From assembly GCF_004001065.1 (NCBI RefSeq), contig NZ_BIML01000020.1:26689-90688 (forward strand): 64,000 nucleotides of DNA. Direction: 5' to 3'. This DNA comes from Paenibacillus xylaniclasticus. Its GTDB lineage: Bacteria > Bacillota > Bacilli > Paenibacillales > Paenibacillaceae. The notes beneath the pieces are model-generated. The model saw only the letters and a list, made by a program, of their open reading frames with translations. It was not told where the DNA came from and did no database searches. A program made the translations under genes and the position numbers. Positions 53,459 to 61,793 of this stretch are shown here, in pieces; the stretch's first letter is position 1; every line of letters begins with the position of its first letter.

Positions 53459-54880
53459 TTACCTTCCTTCCAGTGTAAAAGAAGCTAAACTAGCATTACC
53501 TATACCTTTATACGTGAAGTACAAGGCCTGTACCCCATCCGGAATTGTAATGTCGGCAGTGTAATCCGTCCATACGTTCGTGAAATCAACCGCTATCGTA
53601 CCGAGAGCCGGCCCATCCCACGCAGTCTTAACCTCGAAGACGCCGCGGCAATAGCCTCGCACCTTAATGGAAACTCTGTGAACCCCTTCGCATTGAAAAT
53701 ATTTGAATCCGGCTGTCGCGGTATCTCTCATATTCGCAATATAACCGATCTCCTCGTCCCCGTCCTTACCGTCCTGAGTAATTTTCGGGAATCGGCCATC
53801 CATCCAAGCGCTGTGCGTGCCGGTATACATTTCTTCATGCTCGCAGAACAGATTGCAGGCCAGATACGCAGCATATTCTCCGCGTCCAACAAGCGGTCCT
53901 CCGTTAGCCCCGCATGAGGTCATCTCAACTTGCGGAATCGTTCCATCTTCTAGAATCGTAATCGGCTCTATGCAGCCCTGACGGCTGTAGCTTGTCCCAT
54001 TCGTGTGTCTATGATAGAAGATGTACCATTGTCCATTAATCTCGGCCATGCCACCATGATTGTTGCCGCCATAATACATCGGCTTGTCCGCAGGCTTGTA
54101 GGTATCGACATGCAGATCGTTATTGCTGACGATAACCCCTTGGTAGACAAAATTTTTCGTCGGATGCTTACTGGTTGCGTAGCACAGCTCATGCATAACA
54201 ACGGAGGAGTAGACAAAATAGTACGTATCGCCTTTCTTCCGAATCGAAGGCGCCTCGAAAAACTCATGACCTTCAAAGCCGCTTCCTTTGCTGTACGGTT
54301 CGCTTGGCGCAATAAATACCGGTTCTTCTACAATCGTCAGCATATCCGGACCGATAACGGTTGCCATAGCGCCTTTTCTCGATTTATCTCCAGGCGCGCA
54401 AAAACCGGTATACAGATACGTATAATCTCCCTCCGTTAGAACACCCGGATCGAATTGCGGCTGGTCGCCTTCTCGCTCACCAAGTCGAACGCCGTCTTGA
54501 TAGCGCACATACCCATAAAATTCATATTTCCCGGCAGGGGTATCGCATACGGCTACCGATACGACCGATACCTTATCGAGAACATAGTACAGATAATACC
54601 GGCCGTCTGGACCTACCGTGACGTCCGGCGCGTAGAGACACATGTTTCCGGCAGTATTAAGCGGATCGTCCGTTTTCTCATAAATGACGCCCTCATAGCG
54701 CCAGTCTGCGAGATTATCTACTGGTGCCGACCAGCAAACATAATCGTTCAAGCAGAAGACATGCCCGTTGAAACGATCATGCGAGCCATATACATATACT
54801 CGTCCGTTATATACATGCGGCTCTCCGTCAGGAATGTACTCCCATGAAGGAAGATAAGGATTTAAGCCTTGCTTGGTCAT
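53459..54880 (-). CDS. GH43 family glycoside hydrolase
   Basis: A 473-residue enzyme with an N-terminal five-bladed propeller and a C-terminal carbohydrate-binding beta-sandwich. Landmarks: GEPHVYNGRVYVYGSHD, CLYAPDVTVGPDGRYYLYYV, FFEAPSIRKKGDTYYFVYS, and GGNNHGGMAEINGQWYIFYH. GH43 removes arabinose or xylose from arabinoxylan or related glycans. No signal peptide is seen. It is first in an operon with the GH95 gene. A cleaved substrate brought in by a transporter elsewhere is likely; the tandem solute-binding proteins (45507-48090) are the only sugar-type transport genes near. Confidence 0.85.
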   Translation of the reverse strand: MTKQGLNPYLPSWEYIPDGEPHVYNGRVYVYGSHDRFNGHVFCLNDYVCWSAPVDNLADWRYEGVIYEKTDDPLNTAGNMCLYAPDVTVGPDGRYYLYYVLDKVSVVSVAVCDTPAGKYEFYGYVRYQDGVRLGEREGDQPQFDPGVLTEGDYTYLYTGFCAPGDKSRKGAMATVIGPDMLTIVEEPVFIAPSEPYSKGSGFEGHEFFEAPSIRKKGDTYYFVYSSVVMHELCYATSKHPTKNFVYQGVIVSNNDLHVDTYKPADKPMYYGGNNHGGMAEINGQWYIFYHRHTNGTSYSRQGCIEPITILEDGTIPQVEMTSCGANGGPLVGRGEYAAYLACNLFCEHEEMYTGTHSAWMDGRFPKITQDGKDGDEEIGYIANMRDTATAGFKYFQCEGVHRVSIKVRGYCRGVFEVKTAWDGPALGTIAVDFTNVWTDYTADITIPDGVQALYFTYKGIGNASLASFTLEGR

Positions 54881-55080
54881 CGGTTATTCGCTCCTTTGGT
54901 TCATATGCACTCTATCTTTATTCGAACAGTGAAAACGATTGCATAACTGCTGCCACCACGGTGTCTGGATTCCGAATACATCCTAATTTTATATGTAATA
55001 GGAGAAAATAAAATAGCATAAAATTGAGGTTTATTGTCTAAATTTGATATTACCCGCGGTACCGCATTCTAACCAAAATA

Positions 55081-55127
55081 TAAAAAAGATTGGGTGGAAA
55101 CAAAGCATGTTGTATTCCACCCAATCT
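55081..55127 (-). terminator. Terminator of the MFS transporter gene
   Basis: AGATTGGGTGGA pairs perfectly with TCCACCCAATCT; on the minus strand TTTTTTATA follows. Confidence 0.85.
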
Positions 55128-55175
55128 ATTATTTGGGGACCTATTAGGCAGCCCCTCTTCATGTATAACCAATAA

Positions 55176-56639
55176 TTAATGACCCATCATCATCATAGTC
55201 TCAGCGCCTTCGCTGTTGCCTTCAGGCTGACGCTTAGGACGGCTTAGCAGGAATCCGAACAGGACGCCGGCTGCACCGACCCATACGAGCACCGCGAACG
55301 TGTCGCCGAAGGAGTTCGACATCACTTTGCCCATTTGCTCTGGGCCAAGCTGAGGCAGGTAATGCTCGACTTTGTTGTTCAGAATCGTCGTCAGTACGGC
55401 GATTGCGAACGACGTTACAACTTGCTGCATCGCGGTCGTCAGCGACGTAACGCGGCCGACAAGGTTAGCAGGCGTCGATTGGATAATATGCGTGTTCAGC
55501 GGCATCATCGACAGACCCATGCCTGCGCCGAGCATCGCGAGCGGAATCATCAATTCAACCGTGCTCGAATCCGTTGAAATGCCTGTTAGCAGGTAGCCTG
55601 CAACCGTAACGATGAGAAGACCTACTATGACGAGCGGACGAGCACCAATTTTGTCGAACAGCTTGCCGCCCAGCGGCATGAAGATCGTCGATGCAATCGC
55701 CATCGGAAGCATCAACACGCCTGTCTTCAGCGCACCGTAGCCATTAGCTTGCTGCAAGAACAGCGGAATTAAGAACATCGTACCGAACAGTGCAACCTGA
55801 GAAACCCATTGAACGATAATGCCCTTCGTGAAATTGCCGGATTTGAATACGCGAAGCTCCAGAAGCGGCTGCTTGCGGCGAAGCTCAGCGATAATAAAGA
55901 TGATAAGAGATACAGCACCGATCACAATACCATAGATCGTCTTATTTGAACCCCAGTCCGTGCCGCCTTCGCTAATGCCGTATGCGAGAGCCGAGAATGC
56001 GAGCGGTCCAAAAATAATACCGAGCACATCAAGCGTTGGCACCTGCTGACGTCCGATTGCCGGAAGCGTCTTAATACCAGTCAATACGGCGATAACGCCG
56101 ACCGGAATATTAATTAAAAAAATCCAATGCCATGTATAGTCCTCAATGAGCCAGCCGCCGATAACTGGACCAAGCGCCGGCGCCAGCAGCATCGGAATGC
56201 CGATCATTCCCATGACGGCACCGACTTTGCCCGGAGGCGCTAGTCGATACGTGAACGCCATCGCAATCGGTGCAACCATACCTCCGCCTAAGCCTTGAAT
56301 AACGCGATACAAGATAAGCTGCTCAACCGAGCCAGCAATTGCACAAAGCGCTGAACCAACCGTGAACAAAATGACAGACAGAAGAAAAATATTCTTCGCA
56401 CCGAAACGGTCCGACAGCCAGCCTGCCAGCGGAATGACCGCCGCTTGTGCCAGCGAATAGCCGATAATCGTCCACTGCACCATGGTCATCGTCGAATCGA
56501 AGTCCTGAACGAGCCCTGGAATTGCAACGTTCATTGCCGTACCGTCGAGAATAACCATGAACATCCCGACAATGATGGCGAGCAGCGGCGCCATGATTGA
56601 GCTGATCGACTGCTCTTGATTTACTGCCTGTTTCGTCAT
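55176..56639 (-). CDS. DHA2-family multidrug MFS transporter
   Basis: A 487-residue 14-helix MFS drug:proton antiporter (EmrB/QacA type). Motifs: LDGTAMNVAIPGL (motif D1), GWLSDRFGAKNIFL (motif A), YRVIQGLGGGMVAP and LGPVIGGWLIEDYTW (motif C). ATG 56639, 96 bases inside the longest frame, has GGAG eight bases upstream. Its promoter lies in a divergent region with two operators, and it faces a TetR gene, the standard arrangement for a drug-induced pump. The inducing compound is unknown. Confidence 0.88.
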   Translation of the reverse strand: MTKQAVNQEQSISSIMAPLLAIIVGMFMVILDGTAMNVAIPGLVQDFDSTMTMVQWTIIGYSLAQAAVIPLAGWLSDRFGAKNIFLLSVILFTVGSALCAIAGSVEQLILYRVIQGLGGGMVAPIAMAFTYRLAPPGKVGAVMGMIGIPMLLAPALGPVIGGWLIEDYTWHWIFLINIPVGVIAVLTGIKTLPAIGRQQVPTLDVLGIIFGPLAFSALAYGISEGGTDWGSNKTIYGIVIGAVSLIIFIIAELRRKQPLLELRVFKSGNFTKGIIVQWVSQVALFGTMFLIPLFLQQANGYGALKTGVLMLPMAIASTIFMPLGGKLFDKIGARPLVIVGLLIVTVAGYLLTGISTDSSTVELMIPLAMLGAGMGLSMMPLNTHIIQSTPANLVGRVTSLTTAMQQVVTSFAIAVLTTILNNKVEHYLPQLGPEQMGKVMSNSFGDTFAVLVWVGAAGVLFGFLLSRPKRQPEGNSEGAETMMMMGH

Positions 56640-56757
56640 TGCTCTACTCCACTCCTTTGCGTTCTCTATCTCTGAAATTGACCTGCCCATGCAGATCGGG
56701 GTACAATGATACCATTGACCTGACATACAGCACATTCCCTTTCATATATGCTGCATG

Positions 56758-56771
56758 CGGACAATTGTCCG
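56758..56771. promoter_or_regulatory. TetR-type operator, site 1
   Basis: A perfect 14-base palindrome CGGACAATTGTCCG. It is downstream of the transporter's expected transcription start, where binding would block elongation. Confidence 0.8.
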
Positions 56772-56785
56772 GTTACACTTCTTGA

Positions 56786-56814
56786 ATAATAGCGGACAAT
56801 TGTCCGTCTGTCAA
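56786..56814 (-). promoter_or_regulatory. Sigma-A promoter of the MFS transporter
   Basis: On the minus strand a consensus TTGACA, a 17-base spacer and TATTAT. The whole spacer is occupied by the second operator. Confidence 0.8.
56793..56806. promoter_or_regulatory. TetR-type operator, site 2
   Basis: A second, identical CGGACAATTGTCCG, 35 bases centre to centre from the first, between the -35 and -10 boxes of the transporter promoter. Occupancy would exclude RNA polymerase. Confidence 0.85.
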
Positions 56815-56838
56815 CCAATTTAGGGAGGAATTGGACCG

Positions 56839-57465
56839 ATGGTGACGCCCAAACGCAAGGATGCCAAGCAACTGACGGAGCTTATATTGAGTACGGCGCG
56901 TGATCTATTCACGAGGTTCGGCGTCGATTCCGTCAGTATGCACCAGATCGCGAAAGCTGCCGGCGTCGGACAAGCAACGCTGTACCGTCGATATGCACAG
57001 AAGGGTGACCTGTGCCTCGAATTGATTAACGATCACTTCAACCGCTTCAAGTCCGAGATTGAGCAGCTGGTCGCATCGCTCCACGATCAGTCATCCCTAG
57101 AACGATTAAAAGCTGTCTTTCGCCGCCTCATCGTATTCGCGAACGACGAATCCGCTCTCCTCAAGGCGATACATGTGTCTCTCGTACATAATCGCTGCAT
57201 TGAGAACGACAAACGCTCCTTTTTTACATCACCGCCATATTTATTCTTGCACAGTACATTGACGGAATTGTTGAAGGAATCCCTCGACAGCGGACTAACC
57301 GTTCCGTTCGATCCACCTATTACTGCCCATATTTGTATTTCGACCCTTTCACCGTTCACGCTGCAGCATTTGAACGAAGAATATGGCATGTCGACGGATG
57401 AGATCGTCGAACAGCTGCTTCAAACACTTATATGCCCTTTGTTTACAACAAATACCCCGAGATAG
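56839..57465 (+). CDS. TetR/AcrR-family repressor
   Basis: A 208-residue regulator. The N-terminal HTH reads LILSTARDLFTRFGVDSVSM then HQIAKAAGVGQATLYRRYAQ; the C-terminal ligand domain is unassigned. It is divergent from the MFS transporter, and the two perfect CGGACAATTGTCCG palindromes between the genes are its likely operators, giving repression of both the pump and itself. GGGAGGA precedes the ATG. Confidence 0.85.
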   Translation: MVTPKRKDAKQLTELILSTARDLFTRFGVDSVSMHQIAKAAGVGQATLYRRYAQKGDLCLELINDHFNRFKSEIEQLVASLHDQSSLERLKAVFRRLIVFANDESALLKAIHVSLVHNRCIENDKRSFFTSPPYLFLHSTLTELLKESLDSGLTVPFDPPITAHICISTLSPFTLQHLNEEYGMSTDEIVEQLLQTLICPLFTTNTPR

Positions 57466-57490
57466 TCTCTTCTAGGCTATCCGGGGTATT
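57451..57490. terminator. Bidirectional terminator
   Basis: AATACCCCG-GATAG pairs with CTATC-CGGGGTATT. It overlaps the end of the TetR gene and serves both converging genes. Confidence 0.75.
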
Positions 57491-57503
57491 AGGGCATCCC
57501 TTC

Positions 57504-58298
57504 CTACGACACTTCAATTACAACCGATTTGATCTTCACCGGATTGACCGGCATGCTCTTCTCACCCGTTAATTCGTTCGCTTTGACCTTCGCCTTGCTG
57601 ATCGCATGCACAACTTCCAATCCTTCGGTAACCTTGCCGAATATGGAGTAGTTCGGATATTGGTTTAAGTTCTCGCAATCTGTCCCTGTACAAATAAAAA
57701 ACTGGCTGCCGTTCGTATTCGGGCCCGCGTTCGCCATGGCTACGATGCCGTCCTCATACTTATAACCGTTATCCAATTCATCCTCGAACATATAGCCTGG
57801 TCCGCCTTGTCCCGTCCCAAGCGGATCGCCCGTCTGGATTACGAAGTTGTCGATAATCCGGTGGAAAATAAGATCGTTATAATACCCGTCCTGCGCAAGC
57901 GTCACGAAATTGTTAACCGTCTTCGGCGCATCCTTCGCGAACAGCTCAATCGTGAACGAGCCGACCGTAGTCGACACTTTCGCCTTATACGCCTTCGACG
58001 CATCAATGGTCATGTCCGGGGCTTTCGGATACCCTTTGCCTACACGAATCGTCGCCTTATTCGCATCGTAAGTTACCGATTTGCCGATCGACTCCGACAC
58101 GAATCGGAGCGGCACATACGTCGTCCCTTTGTACAGGAAGGCTCCCTCACCTGACGGCTTTTTCTCCACGCCATCGAATAAAAAGGTAATCTTCTTGAAC
58201 TCCACTTCAATCGTTCTGCTTGCCGCATACGCCCCTGCTGCACTTAGGAGCAGTCCGACCAGCAGTCCAATTACAAGCCCTTGCAGCCGATGCTTCAA
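57504..58298 (-). CDS. Exported stalk-domain/cyclophilin fusion (peptidyl-prolyl isomerase)
   Basis: About 264 residues. An N-terminal membrane or signal helix (about 5-27) precedes one short copper-amine-oxidase-type stalk repeat (about 40-85; GTTYVPLRFVSESIGKSVTYD), then a cyclophilin domain (about 105-264; TVNNFVTLAQDGYYNDLIFH, FVIQTGDPLGTGQGGPGYMF, ANAGPNTNGSQFFICTGT). The cyclophilin core keeps the FHRII, QGG and NGSQFF segments and should fold exported proteins. Start: TTG 58298 with GAGGGAG is better placed than the longer frame from 58337. Confidence 0.85.
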   Translation of the reverse strand: MKHRLQGLVIGLLVGLLLSAAGAYAASRTIEVEFKKITFLFDGVEKKPSGEGAFLYKGTTYVPLRFVSESIGKSVTYDANKATIRVGKGYPKAPDMTIDASKAYKAKVSTTVGSFTIELFAKDAPKTVNNFVTLAQDGYYNDLIFHRIIDNFVIQTGDPLGTGQGGPGYMFEDELDNGYKYEDGIVAMANAGPNTNGSQFFICTGTDCENLNQYPNYSIFGKVTEGLEVVHAISKAKVKANELTGEKSMPVNPVKIKSVVIEVS

Positions 58299-58473
58299 CG
58301 TAAACTCCCTCTTTTCTATATAGATTGTACATGCCATCCGGCACGATTCTGACTCATTCGACGCAGTGACAGTAAATCCCTCCCCATCCTATCTCCCGCG
58401 TTCGATCATAGGACAATCGTCAATCGTCATACATGTTATGGTCAACCACTCGATCCAGGAGGGAGTACACCGT

Positions 58474-58740
58474 TTGCGCAACCAACGTGAAATTCTAATC
58501 GTCGTCGTGCCGATGTCAGCCATTCGCCAATTTGTAGCCGTAGATTTAATCGGAAGCACCGCCTTCTACTACTCCTTGAAGCTGGCACTTCGAAAGTTCG
58601 TATTCGTCGACGCTATCGCTATTGCAGGAAGCATTCTATTGCCAATCGTGTACAAACAGCTAACTCGCCGCGCGGCAGCTGCCGAACGTGAAACGTATAC
58701 GAGGCTGAGCATGAATAAAGCGTCAGGCGCATTCGCCTGA
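58474..58740 (+). CDS. Small membrane protein, unknown
   Basis: About 88 residues from TTG 58474 (AGGAGGG eight bases upstream). Two hydrophobic segments (about 6-30 and 44-62; VFVDAIAIAGSILLPIVYKQ) flank a short polar loop; the C-terminus is basic. Its stop codon lies inside a perfect terminator hairpin. An upstream ATG 58366 gives a longer but less convincing frame. No family was recognised. Confidence 0.6.
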   Translation: MRNQREILIVVVPMSAIRQFVAVDLIGSTAFYYSLKLALRKFVFVDAIAIAGSILLPIVYKQLTRRAAAAERETYTRLSMNKASGAFA

Positions 58741-58746
58741 CGCTTT
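58717..58746. terminator. Terminator overlapping the end of the small membrane gene
   Basis: AAAGCGTCAGGCG pairs perfectly with CGCCTGACGCTTT around four bases; the stop TGA is inside the stem. It also serves the converging infC-like gene. Confidence 0.85.
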
Positions 58747-58758
58747 CCTTGGGGTATG

Positions 58759-59256
58759 TTATCTTGCAGGATTGATCCGTACCGCCGCCTGCTTGCCGCT
58801 TACTTGAATGCCTGTCGCCTTCGTTCCAGCCTGCGCCAGATCTGTCGACAGCCGCTCTAGAAGCTGCTTGGCCGGTGCCTGCTCATGCTTGCCTTGAAGA
58901 CGAACGACGAGCAGCACCGCATTGCCCGACGCCAGCAGCTTCTCTGCTTGTCGGCGTTTCGTATCGTAATCGTGCTCCTCTATCGAAGCGGACAGCCGAA
59001 GCTCCTTCTCTTTCGCCGACAGATCGCGCTGACGTTCCTCACGCTTCTGCTGTGATTGCTCCTTCTTCGCTTCTCCGCGGGCAACTAGCTTGCACGGCGG
59101 AGGGAAGCTCATCGGCGATGTACAGACAAGATCCGCCTTCAGCTTCTTCGCCATCGAGAGCGCAGCATCCCGGGATACGATACCAAGCGGTTCGCCGTCA
59201 AGCCCGGTCAAATCCACTTCCTTGGACTTAATCTTCTCATTCATTAACAAGCTCAT
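58759..59256 (-). CDS. Divergent IF-3-like translation initiation factor paralogue
   Basis: A 165-residue protein with both IF-3 domains recognisable: the N-terminal INEKI-type start (MNEKIKSKEVDLTGLDGEPL), the linker rich in Lys, Gln and Glu, and the C-terminal ELRLSASIEEHDYDTKRRQA block. Against canonical IF-3, the MDYGKFRYE block is replaced by LVARGEAKKE, and the end is shortened. It starts with ATG rather than the autoregulated ATT of infC and lacks rpmI-rplT next to it. So it is a second, probably specialised copy. Confidence 0.75.
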   Translation of the reverse strand: MSLLMNEKIKSKEVDLTGLDGEPLGIVSRDAALSMAKKLKADLVCTSPMSFPPPCKLVARGEAKKEQSQQKREERQRDLSAKEKELRLSASIEEHDYDTKRRQAEKLLASGNAVLLVVRLQGKHEQAPAKQLLERLSTDLAQAGTKATGIQVSGKQAAVRINPAR

Positions 59257-59278
59257 TACAGTTTCCTTTCATTACCGC

Positions 59279-60238
59279 TTACGAAACCCCCGCGAAGAAC
59301 AGTATACGGTTCGGCGGAATCGGAGTTTCCCCTTTGCTGGCCGAATACAGACCGCGGTTTCTCGGATTGTAATATTTTTTGCGATATTGTGTTGCTGTCA
59401 CACCCTTAACGGATTTGAACACGCGGCAGAAATAATTTTCGTCACTAAATCCAACTGCATACGCTACTTCCTTCACCGTCGTCTCATGATAAAGCAGCAG
59501 CTGACATGCCCGCTCGATTCGCCGCTGAATAATCATCTCTCGCGGCGTGCGCCCCGTATAGCGGGCGAACAACCGGGTGAAATGCTCATGGGTCCAGCCT
59601 GCTCTCTCTGCAAGCCCTTCTACCGTTAGCGGCTCCTCAAGATGCTCCTCAATGTAATCCATCGCCTTGATGATCTGAGGAGGGATCGTCTGCGCTTTCT
59701 CCGTCGGACGATGATCGACGATGCAGCCGTTAAGCTCCTCAAGCAACGCGAGCAGCAGCGTGCTTCCGCGATGCTGCATACGATTCGGATAATTGTATCC
59801 GATATTAAGCAGCTGAGTCATCATTCCGACGTGCAGGTCATCTGTCTGGACGATACGCGCAGGCCCACTGTCCCGCAGAATCGGCAGCATCCGCTCCTCC
59901 GCATCCTCATATTTCTCAAATCCAAAATGAACGAATAGATGCCGAGATGGCTGTACTGCATCATACCGATATTCATGCCACTCGCCAGGCCGCGTAATAA
60001 TAAAGCACGGCTCCGCAAGCGAGTGAACTCTTCCTTCGACGATATAGACACCGTTGGTACCTTCTGGAAAATAAATTAATTCATAATCCCGAATACGCCT
60101 TGGCTTTAACCCTGTTCCGGGCTTTGCGACTAAGTCACCTGCAGTATGAATTGTCGGAAGCAGAGGCTCTTCCGATTGTTGTTGCTGATAGACATGCTGA
60201 CCTATGTTGCATTCGCAAGCATCCGCCCAGTTTCCCAT
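59279..60238 (-). CDS. AraC-family transcriptional regulator
   Basis: About 319 residues. An N-terminal cupin sensor (about 30-125; DYELIYFPEGTNGVYIVEGR, ITRPGEWHEYRY) precedes two AraC-type HTHs (about 215-310; LTVEGLAERAGWTHEHFTRL, TVKEVAYAVGFSDENYFCRV). Such regulators control sugar-utilisation genes. ATG 60238 has GGAGGGG nine bases before it; the longer frame from 60262 lacks one. Its target is not evident; neighbours are unrelated. Confidence 0.82.
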   Translation of the reverse strand: MGNWADACECNIGQHVYQQQQSEEPLLPTIHTAGDLVAKPGTGLKPRRIRDYELIYFPEGTNGVYIVEGRVHSLAEPCFIITRPGEWHEYRYDAVQPSRHLFVHFGFEKYEDAEERMLPILRDSGPARIVQTDDLHVGMMTQLLNIGYNYPNRMQHRGSTLLLALLEELNGCIVDHRPTEKAQTIPPQIIKAMDYIEEHLEEPLTVEGLAERAGWTHEHFTRLFARYTGRTPREMIIQRRIERACQLLLYHETTVKEVAYAVGFSDENYFCRVFKSVKGVTATQYRKKYYNPRNRGLYSASKGETPIPPNRILFFAGVS

Positions 60239-60450
60239 CTGATCTTCCCCTCCCGATAGCACGTATGCGACATCCCGAATACCCAGATAGACAGCAGGCG
60301 CTTATATTATTTTACAGCTTAATATTTAATACATACTTATATATCGTATGTTTACTAGCATCATTATCACGTATGGGAAGCGTATTCACAATGGAGAAGT
60401 TAGGTAAAAATCTGGAGTAATTTGATCTACTCTTGTCTAAGCGGGAGGAT

Positions 60451-60476
60451 TAAAAAACCGCTGCTATAGGCAGCGG
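60451..60476 (-). terminator. Terminator of the 40-residue membrane peptide gene
   Basis: CCGCTGC pairs perfectly with GCAGCGG around five bases; on the minus strand TTTTTTAA follows. Confidence 0.8.
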
Positions 60477-60489
60477 CGGCAACGCATAT

Positions 60490-60612
60490 CTATTCTTTAT
60501 CGGGCTCGTCCCATTTGCGCGAGTACGCTTTCTTCGTTACCCACAGCGTAATCCATGCAATGGCGATCGTAATAATCACTGCGGCAATCCATACGCCAGC
60601 CGGCACACCCAT
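60490..60612 (-). CDS. Small single-pass membrane protein (40 residues)
   Basis: A 40-residue peptide with a perfect GGAGGC ribosome binding site seven bases before ATG 60612. One membrane helix (GVWIAAVIITIAIAWITLWV) is followed by a basic then acidic tail (KKAYSRKWDEPDKE). It has its own strong terminator. The layout resembles small accessory subunits of sodium symporters, but no transporter is next to it. Function unknown. Confidence 0.7.
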   Translation of the reverse strand: MGVPAGVWIAAVIITIAIAWITLWVTKKAYSRKWDEPDKE

Positions 60613-60794
60613 ATAACTGCCTCCTCTCTCATCACTCCTGCGAATGCAGCCTGCTCGCTACGATCATACCGCATGCTTGTCCGTTAATCAACGGCAGGTC
60701 AAATTCTGTCACAAAGAAGTAAGAATAACAGAATATCCTTATGACAACAGAAAACCGCAGCGCCTCATAAGACAGCAGCGGGTTTCTTAGACAT

Positions 60795-61769
60795 TTAAGA
60801 TACTCCAACGTGAATAGGATTCGCCAACAAAGCAGAGGAGGCCGCATAGCCAAGCTGGCCTGAGAGGAGCAGCAGACGGTTCAGCTCCGTCTCCGTAACG
60901 GTCGTCTCTCCTGATACACAATGTTCAGCTGCCGAATGCACTGCCTTCGCCAGCTGCTGCGATGCTGCGGCCATTGCAGCCTTGCCTCTTTCGTGCAGCT
61001 GCAGCGCTGCAACATGATTATCAAGCAGACTTAGAGCGTATTGCACCGAATGAGGAAAATAACGATGTGTTAACATAAACTGTAACGCTCGATTAAAAGT
61101 CACATCCGCTGGATGCAGCTTTCTAAACGATTCATATGCGCCAACTGATTTCAACAGCACGACTGCATAGTTGTAATCATTGGATTCATCCGCAGACGCC
61201 CGACTCATCTGCTGATGTACAGCTTGAATGATTCGTAGTGTATTGTCCGCACGTTCGATATGCTTACCGGCTTGAATGAAATTCCACTCCTGCCCCCGAA
61301 TCATTATCGTATCGATTGCTCCGCTGATCAGCGTCGTCCATTCCCGCACCTTCTGGTAGAACATACAAGGAGACTGCAGCATCATCTGACTGACGTTCTG
61401 ATCTTTGAGCCACACATAGAAGGAATTAACCATTTCCCATAGCTCAGCAGCGACCAGCTGTCTCAGCGTACGGATATTGTTGCGCGCTTGCAGCACACAT
61501 GCAAAGATCGAATTATTGTTGGATCGCTCGAAGGTCAGAAAATGAAGTACAGTCAGTTCATTCGTCCCGGCATTTATATTCGAGTACAACTCCTCGAACC
61601 GCCGGATATCCCCTGTTGTCTCGACCAGTCTTGCCCATATATACTCACGATTCTGATGTCCATACAGCTCATATCTCATATGATATTTCACGTCGATTAA
61701 TCTTGCATAATTGCCTGCCCTCTCTATATAGCGGCCTGCCCAGAACAACAGCTCGGCATACCGATTCAT
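60795..61769 (-). CDS. Alpha-E domain (DUF403) protein
   Basis: About 324 residues, all-helical, beginning NRYAELLFWAGRYIERAGNY, the family signature (FWxGRYIERA). Alpha-E proteins are always found with a circularly permuted ATP-grasp protein, usually plus a transglutaminase, and are thought to act in peptide or amino-acid ligation; the product is unknown. ATG 61769, rather than the frame from GTG 61781, aligns with family N-termini. It is second in the operon after the ATP-grasp gene. Confidence 0.85.
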   Translation of the reverse strand: MNRYAELLFWAGRYIERAGNYARLIDVKYHMRYELYGHQNREYIWARLVETTGDIRRFEELYSNINAGTNELTVLHFLTFERSNNNSIFACVLQARNNIRTLRQLVAAELWEMVNSFYVWLKDQNVSQMMLQSPCMFYQKVREWTTLISGAIDTIMIRGQEWNFIQAGKHIERADNTLRIIQAVHQQMSRASADESNDYNYAVVLLKSVGAYESFRKLHPADVTFNRALQFMLTHRYFPHSVQYALSLLDNHVAALQLHERGKAAMAAASQQLAKAVHSAAEHCVSGETTVTETELNRLLLLSGQLGYAASSALLANPIHVGVS

Positions 61770-61793
61770 CATTCTCCTCACCTCAACCTCTTC

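Noticed and set aside
60745..60790. Hairpin-like sequence after the alpha-E gene
   Set aside because: The arms pair poorly, so it cannot be called a terminator with confidence.
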